56,767 bases of DNA, taken from assembly GCA_036379955.1 (NCBI GenBank), contig DASVFR010000046.1, positions 1 to 56,767 of the forward strand, given 5' to 3'. A model generated the notes under the pieces. The model was not told the origin of the DNA. It searched no databases and worked only from the letters and a program-made list of their open reading frames with translations. Source of the DNA: VRUE01 sp036379955. Its GTDB lineage: Bacteria > Actinomycetota > Thermoleophilia > Solirubrobacterales > 70-9. Both the position numbers and the translations under genes were made by a program. Below are positions 21,605-31,148 of this stretch, in pieces. Numbering within the stretch: the first letter of the stretch is position 1; the number at the start of each line of letters is the position of its first letter.

Positions 21605-23004
21605 CGGTCGCGGTTCTGCTGCCCCTGGCGCACGCGCTGGTCTCGAGGAGGGACCTGCCGATTCCGGCATGGCTGTTTGCATGGGGGGCATCGATCGTCC
21701 TGATCGCGTCCTTCTTCGCGCTCTCGGTCGGCTGGCGCAAGCCTCGTTTCGAGCGCGATCGCTGGCGACCGAGCAGTGGCGCCCTGTCGCGGGTGCTGCT
21801 CGGCTACCCGGTTCAGGTCCTCTGCGGAGCGATCGGCGTCTTCCTGCTCGGATTCGCCGTGTACGCCGGGCTGCGCGGGACGGACGCACCCGACCGCAAC
21901 TTCGCCCTCACCTTCCTCTTCGTCACCTGCTGGCTCGGGTTTCCCCTGTTCAGCGTCGTCTTCGGCAACGTCTTCCGGCCGTTCAACCCGTGGCGGGCGA
22001 TCGGACGGGGCATCGGCGGCGTCTTTACGGCGCTCGCGGGCCAGCGCCCCGTCCACCTCGCCTATCCGCGGCGGCTTGGGCGCTGGCCGGCGGCGATCGG
22101 CCTGCTCGCCTTCGTCTGGCTCGAGGTCGTCTACGGGACCAGCGGAGGGGTCGCCGTCGGCCTCTCCCCGCACGCCGCCGCGACCGCCGCCCTCGTCTAC
22201 AGCGTCTACACGCTGGCGATGATGGCGGTGTTCGGGGTGGAGGAGTGGTGCGAGACGGGGGAGACCTTCTCGGTCTACTTCGGGATGCTCTCCCGGCTCG
22301 GGATCTTCGCGGTCGAGGATGGCCGGCTGGGGAGAAGGATGCCGCTGGCGGCATCGACTCGCTGGGCGACGGTGCCCGCCTCGCTCGCGGTGGTGATTGC
22401 CTCGATTGCCTCGACCAGCTTCGACGGAGCCCAGGAGGGCGCCTTCAAGGGGGGGATCGTCCAGACCTTCGAATGGCTCTCTGGCGCGGGTCTCGGCCTC
22501 TCGACGTCGCTCCACCTCGCCGACACGGTCTTCATGCTGCTCTGCTTCGGTGGCGTGGCCCTCGTCTACGAGATCGGAGTGAGGGGGATGGCGACCGTGA
22601 GCGGCGGCCCACCGCTGTCGCAGCTGCGCACCGGCTTCGCCCACACGCTGATCCCGATCGCCTTCGCCTACCTCGTCGCCCACTACTTCAGCCTCTTCGT
22701 CTTCCAGGAGCAGGCCCAGTTCACCTACCTGCTCTCGGATCCGCTCGGCACCGCGACGACGGACCTCTTCGGCACCGCGGGGGCCGGGGTCGACTACAGG
22801 GTGCTCAGCGCCAACGCGATCTGGTACGTGCAGGTGGCGGCCCTGGTCATCGGCCACGTGGTCGGTCTGACGCTGGCCCATGACCGCGCCACCGCCTACT
22901 GGGGCGATTACCGGCAGGCCGCGCGCTCCCAGTACTGGATGCTCGCCGTCATGGTCTCCTTCACCTGTTTCGGCCTCTATCTGCTCTCCGTTGGGAATGC
23001 GTAA
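21601..23004 (+). CDS. polytopic membrane protein, unknown function
   Basis: A 467-residue inner-membrane protein with about ten to twelve helices, for example AWLFAWGASIVLIASFFAL, VLCGAIGVFLLGFAVYAGL, FALTFLFVTCWLGFPLFSVVFG and YWMLAVMVSFTCFGLYLLSV. Conserved-looking loop motifs are FRPFNPWRAIGR and VEEWCETGETFSVYFGMLSRLG, plus the late HYFSLFVFQEQ. The family resembles proteins sometimes labelled fenitrothion hydrolase in related genomes; that label is weak. It is translationally coupled to the cupredoxin-like lipid-anchored partner. Metal or small-molecule handling is a guess only. Confidence 0.7.
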   Translation: MTVAVLLPLAHALVSRRDLPIPAWLFAWGASIVLIASFFALSVGWRKPRFERDRWRPSSGALSRVLLGYPVQVLCGAIGVFLLGFAVYAGLRGTDAPDRNFALTFLFVTCWLGFPLFSVVFGNVFRPFNPWRAIGRGIGGVFTALAGQRPVHLAYPRRLGRWPAAIGLLAFVWLEVVYGTSGGVAVGLSPHAAATAALVYSVYTLAMMAVFGVEEWCETGETFSVYFGMLSRLGIFAVEDGRLGRRMPLAASTRWATVPASLAVVIASIASTSFDGAQEGAFKGGIVQTFEWLSGAGLGLSTSLHLADTVFMLLCFGGVALVYEIGVRGMATVSGGPPLSQLRTGFAHTLIPIAFAYLVAHYFSLFVFQEQAQFTYLLSDPLGTATTDLFGTAGAGVDYRVLSANAIWYVQVAALVIGHVVGLTLAHDRATAYWGDYRQAARSQYWMLAVMVSFTCFGLYLLSVGNA

Positions 23005-23044
23005 AAGTCAAGTTTGTTTTCAATGCATAGCCGGATTGTTATTT

Positions 23045-23065
23045 CCCCGTAAAGTCGGGGTTTCT
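23045..23065 (+). terminator. short stem-loop in an AT-rich gap
   Basis: CCCCG-N6-CGGGG followed by TTTCT, 40 nt after the membrane protein stop. The stem is short, so confidence is modest. The whole gap 23005-23200 is unusually AT-rich for this chromosome and contains no recognisable gene. Confidence 0.5.
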
Positions 23066-23200
23066 ACTGATGAACTGGGGTTCACATCTGGTTTACTAAA
23101 TACGAGTCCATCACTTTGACTCTCCCTCTCCTCGGTCGCGCCGGGATCGCTAGACGCAAGGCCAGCGGTTCCGGCGCGGTCCGGGGGCCATACTGACCGG

Positions 23201-23332
23201 ATGGCCCTTCTGCTCCCCGTCGCGCACGTCGGCCACTGGCTCTGGGTCCTCTACCTGCCGCCGATCCTGATAGTCGCCGGCTCGATCATCCGCGGCAAGC
23301 TGCGCGAACGCCGCAGGGAGCCGGAGGACTAG
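23201..23332 (+). CDS. 43-residue single-pass membrane protein next to sufD
   Basis: The predicted protein starts MALLLPVAHVGHWLWVLY, continues with the helix LPPILIVAGSIIRG and ends in a charged tail KLRERRREPED. The composition is convincing for a real small membrane protein. Its TAG shares the four bases CTAG with the sufD stop on the other strand. A GACCGG stretch precedes the ATG; no strong ribosome binding site. Function unknown. Confidence 0.6.
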   Translation: MALLLPVAHVGHWLWVLYLPPILIVAGSIIRGKLRERRREPED

Positions 23333-24438
23333 AGGATCTCGGCGAGGCGTTGCTCGAGCGCCGCCGAGACCTCGTCCCGCACCGGGCCCGCGGCAAGCCG
23401 TTCCACCAGCGACTCGAGGAACCCTTCGACGATCAGCGACTTGGCGATCGATTCGTCCAGTCCGCGGGAGGTGAGGTAGAAGAGCTGGTCGCGATCGACT
23501 TGGGCGACCGCGGCGGCGTGGGTGCAGCGCACGTCGTCGGCGAGGATCTCGAGACCGGGGATCGCGTCCGCGTGTGCCTCGGTCGAGAGCAGCAGGTTGC
23601 GGCACTCCTGGAAGGCGTCGGTCTGCTGCGCGCCGGGATCGACTTTGATCATCCCTCGCCACACGGCCGTGGCGCCGGCCGCGAGGACGCCGCGGAAGGC
23701 GAGGTCGGAGTTGGTGTTGGGCGCGGCGTGCTCCTGGGTGGTGTCGTAGTCGAGGTGCTGCGCGGCCCCTCCGGCGTAGCCGCCGGTTACGCGCGCCTCG
23801 GCGCCCGGTCCGGCGAGCTTGGTCTCCATCCGCACCTTGCCGCGCCCGGAGCCGAAGCCGAGCGCCGCCCACTCGAGGCGCCCATCGCGCTCGACCTCCG
23901 CTCGCGCCGTGGCGAAGATCCAGGCCCGCTCGGAGACGTCCTGGGTATTGACGTAGCGCAGCGTCGCCCCTTGGCCGACGTTCAGCTCGACGACCGCGTT
24001 GAGGAGTCCGTCGACCTCGTCGTCGGGGGATGACCAGTGCTCCCAGACCTCGGCCTCGGCGCCCTCCTCGAGCACGATCAGCGTGCGCCAGGCGACGGCC
24101 TCGCCGCTGTGCTCGAGCGGCACCTCGATGCGGATCGGTTGCTCCAGCCGGACCCCGGCAGGCACGTGGACGAGCACGCCCTCGCGCCACGCCGCGTCGT
24201 TGCGGGCAACGAACGGATCGTCGGCTGGGACCAACGCGCCGAGCCGGCTCTCGACCAGGTCGGCGTGGGACCCGGCCGCCTCCGCCAGCGGCAGCACGGT
24301 CGCCCCCGGCGCGGCGCCGATCTCGGCCTCGGCCGAGCCGGCCGCGTAGGCGTCGAGGTCGAGCGTGGAGAGGTCGGTGAATTCCCACCCCTTCGCCTTC
24401 TGGTCGGGAAGGGGTGGGAGGGTGGCGAGCTCAGCCAA
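23329..24438 (-). CDS. sufD: Fe-S cluster assembly scaffold subunit SufD
   Basis: A 369-residue SufD of the SufBCD Fe-S scaffold. The N-terminus (LPPLPDQKAKGWEFTDLSTLDLDAY) is typical. The C-terminal SufBD beta-helix includes HLDYDTTQEHAAPNTNSDLAFRGVL, RNLLLSTEAHADAIPGLEI and DDVRCTHAAAVAQVDRDQLFYL with the conserved Cys-Thr-His. It follows sufB with an 8-nt overlap. Substrate: sulfur from SufS/SufU plus iron, assembled on SufBC2D. Confidence 0.95.
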   Translation of the reverse strand: MAELATLPPLPDQKAKGWEFTDLSTLDLDAYAAGSAEAEIGAAPGATVLPLAEAAGSHADLVESRLGALVPADDPFVARNDAAWREGVLVHVPAGVRLEQPIRIEVPLEHSGEAVAWRTLIVLEEGAEAEVWEHWSSPDDEVDGLLNAVVELNVGQGATLRYVNTQDVSERAWIFATARAEVERDGRLEWAALGFGSGRGKVRMETKLAGPGAEARVTGGYAGGAAQHLDYDTTQEHAAPNTNSDLAFRGVLAAGATAVWRGMIKVDPGAQQTDAFQECRNLLLSTEAHADAIPGLEILADDVRCTHAAAVAQVDRDQLFYLTSRGLDESIAKSLIVEGFLESLVERLAAGPVRDEVSAALEQRLAEIL

Positions 24439-25864
24439 TCGAGCCCTCCATTTGCAACTCGATCAGTCGGTTGAGCTCGACCGCGTACTCCATCGGCAGC
24501 TCCTTGGTGACCGGCTCGATGAAGCCGTTGACGATCATCTTCGAGGCCTCCTCCTCGTCGAGGCCGCGGCTCTGCAGGTAAAAGAGCTGCTCGTCGCCGA
24601 TCTTCGAGACGGTCGCCTCGTGGCCGACGTCGGCGTCGTTCTCGTCGATGCGGATCGTCGGGTAGGTGTCCGAGCGCGAGTCCTCGTCGAGCAGCAGCGC
24701 GTCGCAAACGACCTTCGAGCGGCTTTCGGTCGCCCCGTCGGCGACCTCGAGCAGGCCGCGATAGGTCGAGCGGCCGCCGTCCTTGGAGATCGACTTGGAG
24801 AAGATCGAGGACGAGGTGCGCGGCGCCGCGTGGATGATCTTGCCGCCGGCGTCCTGGTGCTGGCCGTCGCCGGCGAAGGCGATCGAGAGGATCTCGCCGT
24901 GGGCTTCCGGCCCGAGCAGGTAGATCGAGGGGTACTTCATCGTCAGCTTCGAGCCGAGGTTGCAGTCGACCCACTCCATCGTCGCCTTCTCCTGCGCGAC
25001 GGCGCGCTTGGTGACGAGGTTGTAGACGTTCTGCGACCAGTTCTGCACGGTCGTGTAGCGGACCCGCGAGCTCGGCTTGCAGACGATCTCGACCACGGCG
25101 GAGTGCAGCGAGTCGGTCGAGTAGACCGGCGCCGTGCAGCCCTCGATGTAGTGGACGTCGGCGCCCTCCTCGCAGATGATCAGGGTGCGCTCGAACTGGC
25201 CCATGTTCTCGGTGTTGATCCGGAAGTAGGCCTGCAGCGGCATCTCCACCTTGACTCCCGCGGGGACGTAGACGAAGGAGCCGCCCGACCAGACGGCCGA
25301 GTTGAGCGCCGCCAGCTTGTTGTCGTTGGGCGGGATCACCGTCGCCCAGTACTCGCGCACGAGGTCCTCGTGCTCGCGCAGCGCCGTGTCCATGTCGGTG
25401 AAGATCACGCCCTGGGCCTCGAGCTGCTCGTTGACCTGGTGGTAGACGACCTCCGACTCGTACTGGGCGCCCACTCCGGCGAGGAATTTGCGCTCGGCCT
25501 CGGGGATGCCGAGCCGGTCGAAGGTGTTCTTGATGTCCTCGGGGACCTCGCTCCAGTCACGGCTGTTCTTTTCGGAGGCGCGGACGAAGTAGTGGATGTC
25601 GTCGAAGTCGATCTGGCCGAGGTTGCCGCCCCAGGTCGGCGTCGGCCGTTCTTCGAAGTGCTGCAGCGCCTTGAGCCGGAAGTCGCGCATCCACTGCGGC
25701 TCGTCCTTGTACTCGGAGATCGATTCGACCACCTCGCGCGAGAGCCCCTTCGGCGCCTTGTAGGCGTATCCGGTCTCGGGATCGTGGAAGCCGAACTTCT
25801 CCTTGTAGTCGGCGTTGATGCCGGCGAGCGAGCGCTTCTCCGCTACGACCTCAGGTGTAGCCAT
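24431..25864 (-). CDS. sufB: Fe-S cluster assembly scaffold subunit SufB
   Basis: A 477-residue SufB, central subunit of the SufBC2D scaffold. Typical blocks are DYKEKFGFHDPETGYAYKAPKGLS, FVYVPAGVKVEMPLQAYFRINTENMGQFERTLI, IEGCTAPVY (conserved Cys), VQNWSQNVYNLVTKRA and EATVSKIGDEQLFYLQSRGL. The ATG at 25864 is chosen because the family begins just there and because the upstream Rieske gene ends 2 nt before it. It forms an operon with the Rieske gene and sufD. Confidence 0.96.
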   Translation of the reverse strand: MATPEVVAEKRSLAGINADYKEKFGFHDPETGYAYKAPKGLSREVVESISEYKDEPQWMRDFRLKALQHFEERPTPTWGGNLGQIDFDDIHYFVRASEKNSRDWSEVPEDIKNTFDRLGIPEAERKFLAGVGAQYESEVVYHQVNEQLEAQGVIFTDMDTALREHEDLVREYWATVIPPNDNKLAALNSAVWSGGSFVYVPAGVKVEMPLQAYFRINTENMGQFERTLIICEEGADVHYIEGCTAPVYSTDSLHSAVVEIVCKPSSRVRYTTVQNWSQNVYNLVTKRAVAQEKATMEWVDCNLGSKLTMKYPSIYLLGPEAHGEILSIAFAGDGQHQDAGGKIIHAAPRTSSSIFSKSISKDGGRSTYRGLLEVADGATESRSKVVCDALLLDEDSRSDTYPTIRIDENDADVGHEATVSKIGDEQLFYLQSRGLDEEEASKMIVNGFIEPVTKELPMEYAVELNRLIELQMEGSIG

Positions 25865-25866
25865 GG

Positions 25867-26199
25867 TCAGTCGACCTCCAGGGTGATGGTGTCGTCCACG
25901 ACGGCCGCCGCGAACGTCTGCACCGGGGCGAAGGCTGGGAGCGTCTTCGGCCTGCCGGTGCTCAGGTCGAAGAGGGAGCCGTGACGGGGGCACTCAACCG
26001 TGCAGGTAGTTGGATCGAACTCGCCCTCGGCGAGCGGCCCGTCGTCGTGCGAGCAGCGGTCCTCGATCGCGTACAGGGTGCCCTCGCAGTTGAAGACGCC
26101 GATCTTGCGACCTTCGTGCTCGACGAGATGCATCGACCCAGGCGGCAGCTCGGCCGCCGGGCAGACCTTGATCGTCGTTGTGGTTGTACCGTCCGTCAC
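25867..26199 (-). CDS. Rieske [2Fe-2S] ferredoxin, first gene of the sufBD operon
   Basis: A 110-residue soluble Rieske protein. The cluster ligands are in CSHDDGPLAEG (Cys-x-His) and CPRHGSLFDLSTG (Cys-x-x-His). The fold resembles ferredoxin components of dioxygenases, but the position ahead of sufB suggests electron supply or a client role in Fe-S assembly. GTG at 26199 gives a natural N-terminus (TDGTTTTTIKVCPAAEL); a much longer upstream reading frame is unlike the family. Confidence 0.9.
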   Translation of the reverse strand: MTDGTTTTTIKVCPAAELPPGSMHLVEHEGRKIGVFNCEGTLYAIEDRCSHDDGPLAEGEFDPTTCTVECPRHGSLFDLSTGRPKTLPAFAPVQTFAAAVVDDTITLEVD

Positions 26200-26334
26200 G
26201 TTATTCCTAGCTCCGAAGTCGGATTTTAGCGGCCGAGCCGGATCGGCCGCGCACCGTAACAGGCGTTTGACTTCCGCCTCGGCGGGGATGAGAGGATGAG
26301 CCAGACCTTTTCCCGCCGACGATTGGAGCGATTG

Positions 26335-27129
26335 ATGAGCGAGCGGACCAGTTACGCCCCCGGCACCCCCTGCTGGATTGACCTGGCGACCCCCGACCAG
26401 GACGCGGCGGCCGAGTTCTACGGAGGCCTCTTCGGCTGGAGCGTCGAGGAGGACGAGAACGCCGAGCAAACCGGCGGTTACCGCGTCGCGACGCTGAAGG
26501 GCCAGGCGGTTGGCGGTGTGATGAAACTGATGCAGGAGGGCCAGCCGCCCGCCTGGTCGAGCTACGTCAGCGTCGAGGACGTCGACGCGACCGCGGCCAA
26601 GGCCAAGGAGGCGGGCGGCAGCCTGATGGTCGAGCCGATGAGCGTCCTCGACTACGGCCGCATGGCCTTCGTCGTCGATCCGACCGGGGCCGTCCTCGGC
26701 CTCTGGCAGCCGGGCCGCAACATCGGGGCGGGGATCGTCAATGAGGCCGGGGCGCTCACCTGGAACGAGCTCAACACCCGCGACGTGCCGACTGCGAAGG
26801 ACTTCTACGGCGCCGTCTTCGGCTGGACCTTCGAGGACATGGAGGTCGAGAACGTCGGCACCTACACCGGCTTCAAGGTCGGCGAGGACACGGTTGGGGG
26901 CATGCTCGACATCACCGGGCGCGTGCCGGACGAGGTGCCGGCCAACTGGCTCGTCTACTTCGCGGTCGAGGACACGGACGCCACGGTCGCGAAGCTGAAG
27001 GAGCTCGGCGGCAGCGTCAACATGGAGCCCATGGACATCGTCGCCGGCCGCTTCGCCGTGGTCAGCGACCCCTTCGGAGCCGTTTTCGCGGTGATCAAGC
27101 CCAACCCGATGGAAGAAGGCAGCGACTAA
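26335..27129 (+). CDS. two-domain VOC (glyoxalase-fold) protein
   Basis: A 264-residue protein of two vicinal-oxygen-chelate modules, each beginning with a WxDL or WNEL strand: PCWIDLATPDQDAAAEFYGGLFGW and LTWNELNTRDVPTAKDFYGAVFGW. It resembles the mycobacterial CFP-30B/Rv0577 group. Typical metal-ligand His residues are not evident in either half, so a binding rather than enzymatic role is possible. The ATG at 26335 has a GGAGCG site; an upstream ATG at 26296 adds 13 residues without family support. It sits between the two suf operons on the opposite strand. Confidence 0.85.
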   Translation: MSERTSYAPGTPCWIDLATPDQDAAAEFYGGLFGWSVEEDENAEQTGGYRVATLKGQAVGGVMKLMQEGQPPAWSSYVSVEDVDATAAKAKEAGGSLMVEPMSVLDYGRMAFVVDPTGAVLGLWQPGRNIGAGIVNEAGALTWNELNTRDVPTAKDFYGAVFGWTFEDMEVENVGTYTGFKVGEDTVGGMLDITGRVPDEVPANWLVYFAVEDTDATVAKLKELGGSVNMEPMDIVAGRFAVVSDPFGAVFAVIKPNPMEEGSD

Positions 27130-27133
27130 GTGC

Positions 27134-27180
27134 TTCCGGTGCGCCTTTTCCGGGATATAACCGGAAAAGGCGCACCGGAA
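27134..27180. repeat. 47-nt palindromic element, copy 1
   Basis: Perfect 20-bp arms (27134-27153 and 27161-27180) around the loop GATATAA, in the gap between the convergent VOC gene and sufU. A second 47-nt copy with compensatory changes lies at 50327-50373 inside the TldE gene. Both copies begin TTCCGGTGCGCCTTT and end GCGCACCGGAA. Here it could also work as a bidirectional terminator. Confidence 0.8.
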
Positions 27181-27189
27181 CGGCTGTAG

Positions 27190-27618
27190 TCAGATCTCCG
27201 TTGCTTCCGCGGGGCTGCCGACGGTGCCCTCGTCCTCCCATTCGGCGGGCTGGCCGAGGCTGGCGCTCTTGACGACCTTGAGGCCGAGCATCGCGCACTT
27301 CATCCGCGTCGCCGAGATCTCGATCCCGAGCAGGTCGAGGACGTACTCCTTGGGTAGCCGCAGTAGCTCCTCGCGGCTCCTGCCCACCAGCTCGTCGGTG
27401 AGCAGCGAAGTAGCCGCGGTCGAGATCGCGCAGCCTTTGCCCTCGAAGGCGATCTCCGCCACCTTGCCCTCCTCGTCGAGCCGGATCGTCACGCGCTGCT
27501 CGTCGCCGCAGAAGGGGTTGTTGTCCTCATACTCGAGATCGGGGCTCTCCAGGCGCCCGAAGTTGTGCGGCCGCTTGTAGTGCTCGAGGATCTGATCTCG
27601 GTAGAGCTGGTCTTCCAT
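27190..27618 (-). CDS. sufU: SufU sulfur-transfer protein
   Basis: A 142-residue SufU, a Zn-dependent partner that takes persulfide from SufS. The three Cys are in NNPFCGDEQ, GKGCAIS and MKCAMLGLK, and the SufU insertion between the second and third is present. The start YRDQILEHYKRPHNFG is diagnostic. Its ATG overlaps the sufS stop by one base (TGATG). Confidence 0.95.
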   Translation of the reverse strand: MEDQLYRDQILEHYKRPHNFGRLESPDLEYEDNNPFCGDEQRVTIRLDEEGKVAEIAFEGKGCAISTAATSLLTDELVGRSREELLRLPKEYVLDLLGIEISATRMKCAMLGLKVVKSASLGQPAEWEDEGTVGSPAEATEI

Positions 27619-28874
27619 CAGAGACCGAACACCTTACGCGCGTCGTGCAGTCCCTCGACCAGGCGGTCGATCTCCTCGGGCGTCGTGTAGACGCCGAAGC
27701 TGGCGCGGGCCGTGGCGGCGACGCCGAGGCGGTCCATCAGCGGCTGGGCGCAGTGGTGGCCGGCGCGGACGGCCACCCCGTGGCGATCGAGGATCTCGGA
27801 GACGTCGTGGGCGTGGACGCCCTCCAGCTCGAAGGAGACGGGGCCGATCCGCTCTGCGGAGGCGGGCGGGCCGAAGACGCGCAGGCCCGGAACCTCCGCC
27901 AGCCGCTCCAGGGCGTATCCCGTGATCTGGCGCTCGTGCTCCAGCACGGCGTCCATCCCGACTCCGTCCATCCAGCGCAGCGCCGAGGCCATGCCGATCG
28001 CCTGCGCGATCGCCGGCGTCCCGGCCTCGAAGCGCGCCGGAGGGTCGGCGTAGGTCGTCTCCTCCTTGGTCACCTTGCGGATCATCGAGCCGCCCCCCAG
28101 AAACGGCGGCATCGCTCGCAGCAGGTCGAGCCTCGTCCAGAGCGCGCCGATTCCGGTCGGGGCGTAGAGCTTGTGGCCGGTCGTCGCGTAGAAGTCGACG
28201 CCGAGCTCAGCTACGTCGAGTGGCAGCTTTGGCGCGGCCTGGGCGCCGTCGGCGAGGACCAGCGCGCCAGCCTTGTGGGCCAGTCGCGCGATCTCCGCCA
28301 GCGGGTTCTCGGTGCCGAGCACGTTGGAGACGTGGGTGACGGCGACGAGCTTCGGCGAGCGCTCTAGCAGCGCGCCGAAGGCCTCCATGTCGAGCAGCCC
28401 CTCATCATTGACCGGCACCCAGTCGATCTCGGCCCCGACCCTCTCGGCGAGCTGCTGCCAGGGGACGACGTTCGAGTGGTGCTCCATCTCGGTGAGCACG
28501 ATGCGGTCGCCGGCGCCGACGTTGGCGTCGCCCCAGGCCCGGGCGACGAGGTTGATCGCCTCGGTCGCGTTGCGGACGAAGACGACCTCGCGCCGGTCCG
28601 CGGCGCCGAGGTGGTCGGCGACCGTCGCCCGCGCCCCCTCGAACGCCGCGGTCGCCTCCGCCGAGAGCGTGTGCGAGCCGCGGTGGACGTTGGAGTGGTG
28701 GGCGCGCTCGTAGCGGTCGACCGCCTGGATCGAGGCCAGCACCCGCTGGGCGCTGGCGCCGCTGTCGAGGTAGGCGACCGGGCGCCCGTGGACCTTGCGC
28801 TCCAGGGCGGGAAAGGCGGCGCGGACCTTCTCGATCGGGAAGGGCGAGGAGCTCGTGGTCGTCGATTGCTCCAT
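27618..28874 (-). CDS. sufS: cysteine desulfurase SufS
   Basis: A 418-residue PLP-dependent class V enzyme that releases sulfur from cysteine. AYLDSGASAQ, MEHHSNVVPW, ATTGHKLYAPTGIG (PLP Lys in HK) and VRAGHHCAQPLM (the catalytic Cys loop of group II desulfurases) are intact. The ATG at 28874 is used because the family starts near FPIEKVRAAFPAL. It lies 13 nt after sufC in the rrf2-sufCSU operon. Confidence 0.96.
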   Translation of the reverse strand: MEQSTTTSSSPFPIEKVRAAFPALERKVHGRPVAYLDSGASAQRVLASIQAVDRYERAHHSNVHRGSHTLSAEATAAFEGARATVADHLGAADRREVVFVRNATEAINLVARAWGDANVGAGDRIVLTEMEHHSNVVPWQQLAERVGAEIDWVPVNDEGLLDMEAFGALLERSPKLVAVTHVSNVLGTENPLAEIARLAHKAGALVLADGAQAAPKLPLDVAELGVDFYATTGHKLYAPTGIGALWTRLDLLRAMPPFLGGGSMIRKVTKEETTYADPPARFEAGTPAIAQAIGMASALRWMDGVGMDAVLEHERQITGYALERLAEVPGLRVFGPPASAERIGPVSFELEGVHAHDVSEILDRHGVAVRAGHHCAQPLMDRLGVAATARASFGVYTTPEEIDRLVEGLHDARKVFGL

Positions 28875-28887
28875 CGTCTCTCCTCGG

Positions 28888-29658
<771 letters not shown>

Positions 29659-29695
29659 TTTCACTCCGTTTCTGGGTTTGTGAAGTTCCTGCCGG

Positions 29696-30172
29696 TCAGG
29701 CGGCGGTGCCGACCGGAGTCTGACGCTCGCCCCGAACGCCGGGGCCGGCGAACTCGACCAGCTCGGCCAGCGTCGTGCCCGAGAGGGCTTTGGTCACCCC
29801 GCCCTGCACGCGCGTCCAGAGCAGCTTGGTCGCGCAGGCGCGATCGCCGTCGTCCTCGTGCGAACAGAGGACTTTGCCGTCGGGCGTGTCGTGGAAACAC
29901 TCCATCGGCGCGATCTGGCCTTCGAGCGCTTCGACGACGGCATCCATCGTGATCTCCTCGGCGGGCTTCGCCAGGCGGTAGCCGCCGTGGGCTCCCCGGG
30001 TCGAGGTGACCAGGCCCGCCTTGCGCAGCTTGGCAACCAGGTGCTCGAGGTAGGAGAGCGGCAGTCGCTCGGACTCGGCGACGCTGCTCAGCGAGACCGG
30101 CGTCGAGCCGGGCTCGCGGCCCAGCTCGACCATCAGGCGCACGCCGTACTCGGCTTTTGTCGAGAACAACAT
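29696..30172 (-). CDS. Rrf2/IscR-family Fe-S-responsive regulator
   Basis: A 158-residue Rrf2 regulator. The winged helix (FSTKAEYGVRLMVELGR, then SLSSVAESERLPLSYLEHLVAKLRKAGLV and GAHGGYRLAKP) is typical. Three Cys follow in ECFHDTPDGKVLCSHEDDGDRACATK, a cluster-ligand set with wider spacing than IscR. It leads the sufCSU operon, so it probably senses Fe-S status and represses suf. It is also the best candidate to bind the shared promoter motif before the two cysteine genes near 31.5 and 33.3 kb. Confidence 0.9.
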   Translation of the reverse strand: MLFSTKAEYGVRLMVELGREPGSTPVSLSSVAESERLPLSYLEHLVAKLRKAGLVTSTRGAHGGYRLAKPAEEITMDAVVEALEGQIAPMECFHDTPDGKVLCSHEDDGDRACATKLLWTRVQGGVTKALSGTTLAELVEFAGPGVRGERQTPVGTAA

Positions 30173-30267
30173 CTGCCTAAATCCTACTGAAGCGGTCGGT
30201 TATAGGGTCTGGTGGCGGACCGTTGCGCCATAATCCCGGGACAGACCTAGGAGGGATCAAACCAGCG

Positions 30268-31128
30268 ATGACCACGACCAAGCAATCGACCTTCAGCGCC
30301 ACGCTCCGGACCACGATCCTGATGGCCTCGCTCTCGGGGCTGCTGGTCGTGATCGGCTTCCTGATCGGCGGCGCGAGCACGGCCGTCTTCTTCCTGCTGA
30401 TGGCGTTCGCGATCAACTTCTTCTCCTACTTCTTCAGCGACAAGATGGCGCTGGCGATGAGCGGGGCCAAGCCGGTCTCGCAGTCCGAAGCGCCGAAGCT
30501 CTACACCGCGGTCGAAGAACTGACTGCGAGGGCCGGCCTGCCGATGCCGCGCCTCTACGTGATCCCCCAGGACCAGCCCAACGCCTTCGCCACCGGGCGC
30601 AACCCGAAGCACTCGGCCGTCGCCTGCACCCGGGGAATCCTCAACCTGCTCTCCGAAGACGAGCTGCGCGGCGTTCTCGCCCACGAGCTGACGCACATCC
30701 GTAACCGCGACATCCTGATCCAGTCGGTCGCCTCGGCGATCGGCGCCGCGATCACCTACGTCGCCTACATGCTGCTCTGGTTCGGCAACGACGACAACTC
30801 GCCGCTGGCGATCGTCGGCCAGCTCGCCACCTTCATCCTTGCCCCGATCGCGGCCTCGATCATCCAGCTCGCGATCTCGCGCCAGCGCGAGTACGCGGCC
30901 GACGCCGGCGGCGCCGAAATCTGCGGAAATCCCGAGTCGCTGGCCAGCGCCCTGCTGCGCCTCGAGCAGGGGGCGTCGGCAATGCCGATGCAGGTCAACC
31001 AGGCGGCCGAGCCGCTCTACATCGTCAAGCCGTTCGCGGCGAAGGGCATCGCCGGCCTCTTCTCGACGCATCCGCCGATCGAGGAGCGCGTCAAGCGCCT
31101 GCGCCAGATGCGCCCGAGCTTGGTCTGA
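30268..31128 (+). CDS. htpX: HtpX-type M48B zinc metalloprotease
   Basis: A 286-residue membrane protease that clears damaged membrane proteins. Two N-terminal helices (TILMASLSGLLVVIGFLIGG and AVFFLLMAFAINFFSYFF) are followed by the zinc site LAHELTHIRNRD and the third ligand region SRQREYAADAGGAEI. The C-terminus FSTHPPIEERVKRLRQM is diagnostic. ATG at 30268 lies 13 nt or so after AGGAGG and leads directly into the first helix. Confidence 0.95.
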   Translation: MTTTKQSTFSATLRTTILMASLSGLLVVIGFLIGGASTAVFFLLMAFAINFFSYFFSDKMALAMSGAKPVSQSEAPKLYTAVEELTARAGLPMPRLYVIPQDQPNAFATGRNPKHSAVACTRGILNLLSEDELRGVLAHELTHIRNRDILIQSVASAIGAAITYVAYMLLWFGNDDNSPLAIVGQLATFILAPIAASIIQLAISRQREYAADAGGAEICGNPESLASALLRLEQGASAMPMQVNQAAEPLYIVKPFAAKGIAGLFSTHPPIEERVKRLRQMRPSLV

Positions 31129-31148
31129 GCTCTCGTCGCGCATAAGGG

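Noticed and set aside
21601..23004. Naming the polytopic protein fenitrothion hydrolase
   Set aside because: I recall that label for similar proteins, but no catalytic motif can be seen, so it is not used as the call.
30160..30215. A third copy of the cysteine operator before the Rrf2 gene
   Set aside because: CTTCAGTAGG on the minus strand resembles only part of the motif and lacks the palindrome; too weak.
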